This document shows, piece by piece, positions 40,463 through 43,499 of a stretch of 43,499 nucleotides of DNA (positions are counted from its first letter, which is position 1; each line of letters begins with the position of its first letter). Source of the stretch: Sphingomonas palustris (GTDB lineage Bacteria; Pseudomonadota; Alphaproteobacteria; Sphingomonadales; Sphingomonadaceae). The stretch covers positions 1 to 43,499 of the forward strand of contig JAMFSI010000060.1 in the NCBI GenBank assembly GCA_026225215.1. Direction: 5' to 3'. A model generated the notes under the pieces. That model had not been told where the DNA came from. It was given only the letters and a program-made list of their open reading frames with translations, and made no database searches. The position numbers and the translations under genes were made by a program.

Positions 40463-41809
40463 ATGCCGACTGGAGCGGCTGTATCCGTTGCCCTCGGCAT
40501 CGACTTTGGCACCACCAATTCGGTGATCGCCCTGGCCACCGACCCGGAGCAAATCGATCTCGTTTCCTTCGCTGCCCCTGATGGCACGAGCTCAGTGTTC
40601 CGCTCCGCCTTATGCTTCTGGCAGGATGACACCAGTAGTGCCACAGCCAGCAGCGGCGGCCTCGCCCATGAGGCAGGCCCCTGGGCCATCGCCGAATTCC
40701 TTGATTATCCGCAAGGCTCCCGCTTCCTGCAATCGTTCAAGTCGGTAGCAGCCAATCCCACCTTCGAGCATGCCAATCTCTTCGAAAAGCGCCTGCGCTT
40801 TGAGGAGTTGGGGCAGATTTTCCTCACGCATCTATTGGCGCACGCGGGCGAGGTCTTGCGCGAGCTGCCCGAGCGCGTCGTCGTTGGCCGACCGGTGCGC
40901 TATGTGGGAGCACGGCCCGATCCGGTGCTGGCGCGACGGCGTTACGACGCGATGTTCGGCATGCTCGGCCGGCCAGTGCACTACGTCTACGAGCCGATCG
41001 GCGCGGCATTTGCGTTTGCCTCGCGGTTGACCAAGCCGGCTACTTTGCTGGTCGCCGACTTTGGTGGCGGCACGAGCGATTTCTCCATCGTCCATGTGCG
41101 TGAGCCCGGCACCGCCCGGCGCTGCACTCCGGTGGCTTCGGCGGGCATCGGTCTTGCCGGCGATCGCTTCGACTATCGCATCATGGATCATCTGGTGTTG
41201 CCGTTGCTCGGCAAGGGCGGCACTTATCGCTCCTTTGACAAAGTGCTGGAAATCCCGCCCGGCCATTTCACTGAGCTTGGCGACTGGTCGCGGCTCGCCA
41301 TGATGCGCAATCGGCGTAAGCTGGAAGAACTCGCCCGATTACAGCGCGATGCCACCGATCCCGCCGCGATTGGCCGCATGATCGCCCTCATAGAGAACGA
41401 ATTGGGCTATGGTCTCTATGAAGCCGTGGGGCAGATGAAGCGTAGCCTGTCGAGCGCCGAACATAGCGTGCTGAATTTCGAGGGCGCTGGGCTGAAAATT
41501 GATGTCGAAGTCAGTCGCGCCGAGTTCGAACGGTGGATTGCCCCCGATCTCAAACGCATCGGCGAAACGGTAGACGCGGTGCTGGCGCAGGCGAACTTGG
41601 CAGCAGACAGCATTGACCATGTATTTCTCACCGGCGGTTCCTCGCTGATTCCCGCGGTGCGAGCATTGTTCGAACGGCGCTTCTATCCTGATCGGATCGC
41701 TAGCGGCGGCGAACTGACTTCGATCGCGCACGGCCTTGCCCTGATCGGCCAATCTCCCGATCTGGCGGAGTGGACAGCCACGGATGAGCAAGTGCGTCCT
41801 GAGTACTGA
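40463..41809 (+). CDS. Hsp70-family (YegD-like) protein
   Basis: A 448-residue Hsp70-superfamily ATPase without the C-terminal substrate-binding domain, the length of the YegD group. The actin/Hsp70 motifs are GIDFGTTNSVIAL (about 12-24, phosphate 1), LLVADFGGGTSDFSIVHV (phosphate 2) and VFLTGGSSLIPAVRALFE (adenosine). YegD-like proteins are putative chaperones of unknown client. The ATG at 40463 is preferred over an in-frame ATG at 40445 because AAGGAA lies just before it. No co-chaperone gene is adjacent. Confidence 0.93.
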   Translation: MPTGAAVSVALGIDFGTTNSVIALATDPEQIDLVSFAAPDGTSSVFRSALCFWQDDTSSATASSGGLAHEAGPWAIAEFLDYPQGSRFLQSFKSVAANPTFEHANLFEKRLRFEELGQIFLTHLLAHAGEVLRELPERVVVGRPVRYVGARPDPVLARRRYDAMFGMLGRPVHYVYEPIGAAFAFASRLTKPATLLVADFGGGTSDFSIVHVREPGTARRCTPVASAGIGLAGDRFDYRIMDHLVLPLLGKGGTYRSFDKVLEIPPGHFTELGDWSRLAMMRNRRKLEELARLQRDATDPAAIGRMIALIENELGYGLYEAVGQMKRSLSSAEHSVLNFEGAGLKIDVEVSRAEFERWIAPDLKRIGETVDAVLAQANLAADSIDHVFLTGGSSLIPAVRALFERRFYPDRIASGGELTSIAHGLALIGQSPDLAEWTATDEQVRPEY

Positions 41810-41862
41810 CACTCCGCGCATCAGCCGTCGCTGAAAGGAGGAGGCCGTTTCCTGGCAGTCAG

Positions 41863-42018
41863 CTATTGAGTGCTCAAAGCAGCCATGTCGAGATGATGGA
41901 CGCTGGCACTTTTTATCCCGATCTCGCTGGCGAGTTCGCGGAAGCTGAAGCCGTGATAGCCAGCATCACGCATCCTTTCCTCGGCCAGGTCCATCAATCT
42001 TTCGGCTGTACCGCGCAA
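41863..42018 (-). pseudogene. truncated tetR-like gene (N-terminal DNA-binding half only)
   Basis: From a TTG at 42018 the minus strand encodes 51 residues: AERLMDLAEERMRDAGYHGF, then SFRELASEIGIKSASVHH, followed by LDMAALSTQ and a stop. The match to TetR regulators is clear up to SVHH, where FPTKADL would be expected; after that the sequence is unrelated and ends. It lies 11 bp downstream of an intact tetR and shares GIKSASVHH and similar DNA with it, so it is a remnant of a second, related regulator. Confidence 0.8.
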
Positions 42019-42029
42019 GGGAGGGGCCT

Positions 42030-42602
42030 TCAGTCCAGCAGCCCGATTGCCTGGTAGGATTTGACGATCTCGTCAAAATAAGCAGGATCGCCACCCCGGC
42101 CACGGGTTACGAGTTGAGCCCCTTCCAATGCTGCGAAAACCGCCTTTGCGCGTGCGTTCAGCTCGTCGGCGGACATACGATCGTGCTTCTTCGCAAGCAC
42201 TCTTTCAATCCAGCTGGTATGAGCATCCATGAAGAGCCGGAGTGATACGTTCACGGCTTCTGGCAGCGCCGTTACTTCGGCCGAGAACATCCCGCCCAGG
42301 CACATTTGATTGCAGTCCGAGAAGAATGACCTGAACAACGCAACATAGCTGTTCATCGCCTCTGCAAAGGGAAGGTCTGCAAGCGGCTCCAGCAGCGCCG
42401 TTACATCTTCGCGGTAGCGTTTGACCAGGGCGTCAGCCAGGTCAGGCTTGGTTGGAAAATGGTGATGAACGCTCGCGCTCTTTATGCCGACGTCAGCCGC
42501 AAGGTCGCGAAAGCTGAGGGCGTTGTAGCCGTCCTTCTGAACGGTAGAGCGCGCCGCAGCCATGATGGCTTCGCGGGTGTCAATTTTGGGTTGTTTCGTC
42601 AT
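42030..42602 (-). CDS. TetR-family transcriptional regulator
   Basis: A 190-residue regulator. N-terminal helix-turn-helix: IMAAARSTVQKDGYNALSFRDLAADVGIKSASVHHHFPTKPDLADALVKRY. The C-terminal domain resembles TetR_C proteins near AcuR/NemR (FRSFFSDCNQMCLGGMFSAEVTALPEAV), with two Cys (DCNQMC) that could sense electrophiles, as inference. AAGAAAAGAACATG gives a weak ribosome binding site. Its target is not evident; the Hsp70-like gene is convergent to it. Confidence 0.93.
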   Translation of the reverse strand: MTKQPKIDTREAIMAAARSTVQKDGYNALSFRDLAADVGIKSASVHHHFPTKPDLADALVKRYREDVTALLEPLADLPFAEAMNSYVALFRSFFSDCNQMCLGGMFSAEVTALPEAVNVSLRLFMDAHTSWIERVLAKKHDRMSADELNARAKAVFAALEGAQLVTRGRGGDPAYFDEIVKSYQAIGLLD

Positions 42603-42694
42603 GTTCTTTTCTTAAAACCGATCTATCGATAGGTCAAGTACGTGCCTTGCTATATAAGATCACCGGGGCACGAAATTTATGGAGTCTCAAAAGT

Positions 42695-42890
42695 CCATTT
42701 GCCCACATCGACACCATTTGCCGTAAGATGGGGAGCTTGCGGGATACCCCCAAAGATACCCTCACATTTCCCGGATACCAAGTCACATCCCTGGATGCTG
42801 GCGGAGTTCAGGGCACTGAAATAGAATGATTTTATAGATGCTGGCGGACGTCACCCATGCCTGCCGGAGAACAAATGGTGCCGGGGACGG
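42695..42890. other. integrase-attachment-like segment ending in a tRNA 3' end
   Basis: Short direct repeats follow one another: CCATTTGCC (42695 and 42714), ATACCCYCA (42744 and 42756) and GATGCTGGCGGA (42794 and 42837). They are followed by TGGTGCCGGGGACGG (42876-42890), which on the minus strand reads CCGTCCCCGGCACCA, the 3' acceptor and CCA end of a tRNA (CCCCGGC acceptor). No tRNA body lies to the right. This order is typical of attachment regions of P4-type integrases. No integrase gene is visible. Confidence 0.5.
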
Positions 42891-43110
42891 CATCAAACTA
42901 CAGTTCTAACTAATTGAATAAACTATAAATGCTGCGATGCAGCAAAAATCTGTCCATCAAATATGCCATCGAATTTCGGTTTGACCTGAGGTTCGATGCC
43001 TCGCCGAAGCTCAATGAAGGAGAATGCGGGATGAGGCGTTCTTTGGTTGCGATAAGTTGAGGGCCAAGGTTGCGAGGATTGAGGACAATGCGGGGGGGGG
43101 CGCCGGCCTG
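42891..43110. other. gene-free stretch before the CRISPR array
   Basis: No gene, tracrRNA-like anti-repeat or cas fragment is seen. A small hairpin TGCTGC-gat-GCAGCA occurs near 42930, and a run of 10 G (43092-43101) lies just ahead of the first repeat. It could include a leader, but direction cannot be settled from this end alone. Confidence 0.5.
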
Positions 43111-43499
43111 GTTGCAGCTGGACCGCGATTTCTGAAATGCTATGACGCCATTTGGCATTCTCCATTTGCGTATTTAGTTGCAGCTGGACCGCGATTTCTG
43201 AAATGCTATGACAGAAAGCGTATTTACTCAAGATTGAATGCCGTTGCAGCTGGACCGCGATTTCTGAAATGCTATGACCCGCCGTCACTTGGGAACTGGT
43301 GATAGTCCGTTGCAGCTGGACCGCGATTTCTGAAATGCTATGACTTGTCGAGAACCTCGAACGCATGAAGCGTCGTTGCAGCTGGACCGCGATTTCTGAA
43401 ATGCTATGACCAAGCCGGGCACCGACCCTGACTGGACCGTGTTGCAGCTGGACCGCGATTTCTGAAATGCTATGACCAATCCATAACCCGCACGGCAAG
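43111..43499 (+). CRISPR. type II-like CRISPR array, six repeats, open at the right edge
   Basis: Six identical 36-bp repeats start at 43111, 43177, 43243, 43309, 43375 and 43441, separated by five 30-bp spacers; a sixth spacer is cut by the edge. The repeat begins GTTGCAGCTGGACC and ends CTGAAATGCTATGAC. Its ends can pair (GTTGCAGC with GCTATGAC, 7 of 8 counting two wobbles), and 36 bp with 30-bp spacers and a GTTG start fit type II-C. In Cas9 systems the GTTG end follows the guide, so the plus strand is the likely crRNA strand. No cas gene is in the window. Type is inference from repeat form. Confidence 0.95.

Noticed and set aside
42647..42829. 60-codon frames in the attachment-like region
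   Set aside because: They run through short direct repeats, have no ribosome binding site and no family match.
42891..43110. tracrRNA for the CRISPR array
   Set aside because: No stretch complementary to the repeat was found on either strand, and the hairpin near 42930 is too small and unrelated.

Overview
The window reads as a chromosomal segment of a high-GC alphaproteobacterium, most likely a member of the Sphingomonadales. Supporting signs are the alphaproteobacterial F0 gene order (atpI-atpB-atpE-atpF'-atpF), the trpF-trpB-trpA-accD-folC arrangement next to pyrF and lapA, and many short GC-rich palindromic repeats between genes. These are inferences from gene content; no rRNA gene is present.

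Positions 1-21500 are mostly housekeeping. A minus-strand block carries lapA, pyrF, a SIMPL-domain protein, trpF, trpB, a DUF559 nuclease-like gene, trpA, accD and the first codons of folC. It is interrupted by a plus-strand outer-membrane protein gene. Then come an L,D-transpeptidase lipoprotein, purB, an NRDE-family protein, radC (whose leader is a decayed tRNA-Arg), the F0 ATP synthase operon, a TauD-like dioxygenase, phoH, a PEP mutase/isocitrate lyase-family enzyme, an M16 peptidase lipoprotein and purC. Dispersed palindromes of at least five families lie between these genes. One palindrome pair forms perfect 37-bp terminal inverted repeats around the DUF559 gene, which sits exactly between trpB and trpA.

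Positions 21500-31000 are accessory and regulatory. They hold an AT-richer membrane-protein gene, a ParDE toxin-antitoxin pair and a LysR regulator divergent from a carboxymuconolactone decarboxylase-like gene. Next is a probable seven-gene operon: a 31-residue membrane peptide, a DUF2975 membrane protein, a small Xre regulator and a NodT/HlyD/MacB-like tripartite exporter. It is preceded by four inverted repeats in about 75 bp.

Positions 31000-39760 hold a same-strand set of exported proteins: a secreted-repeat protein, an unknown 418-residue protein, a DUF1592-type protein with a CxxCH motif, a Tat-exported DUF1552 protein, an exported VOC protein, a HiPIP, a cytochrome c' and a sterol desaturase-like enzyme. 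A convergent marR/cytochrome b561 pair follows. I infer a periplasmic redox function, but the substrate cannot be read from sequence.

Positions 39760-43499 look like the edge of an island: a stretch without a recognisable gene, an Hsp70/YegD-like gene, a truncated tetR next to an intact tetR, an attachment-site-like segment ending in a tRNA 3' end, and six repeats of a type II-like CRISPR array that runs off the right edge. No cas gene or tracrRNA is visible in the window.
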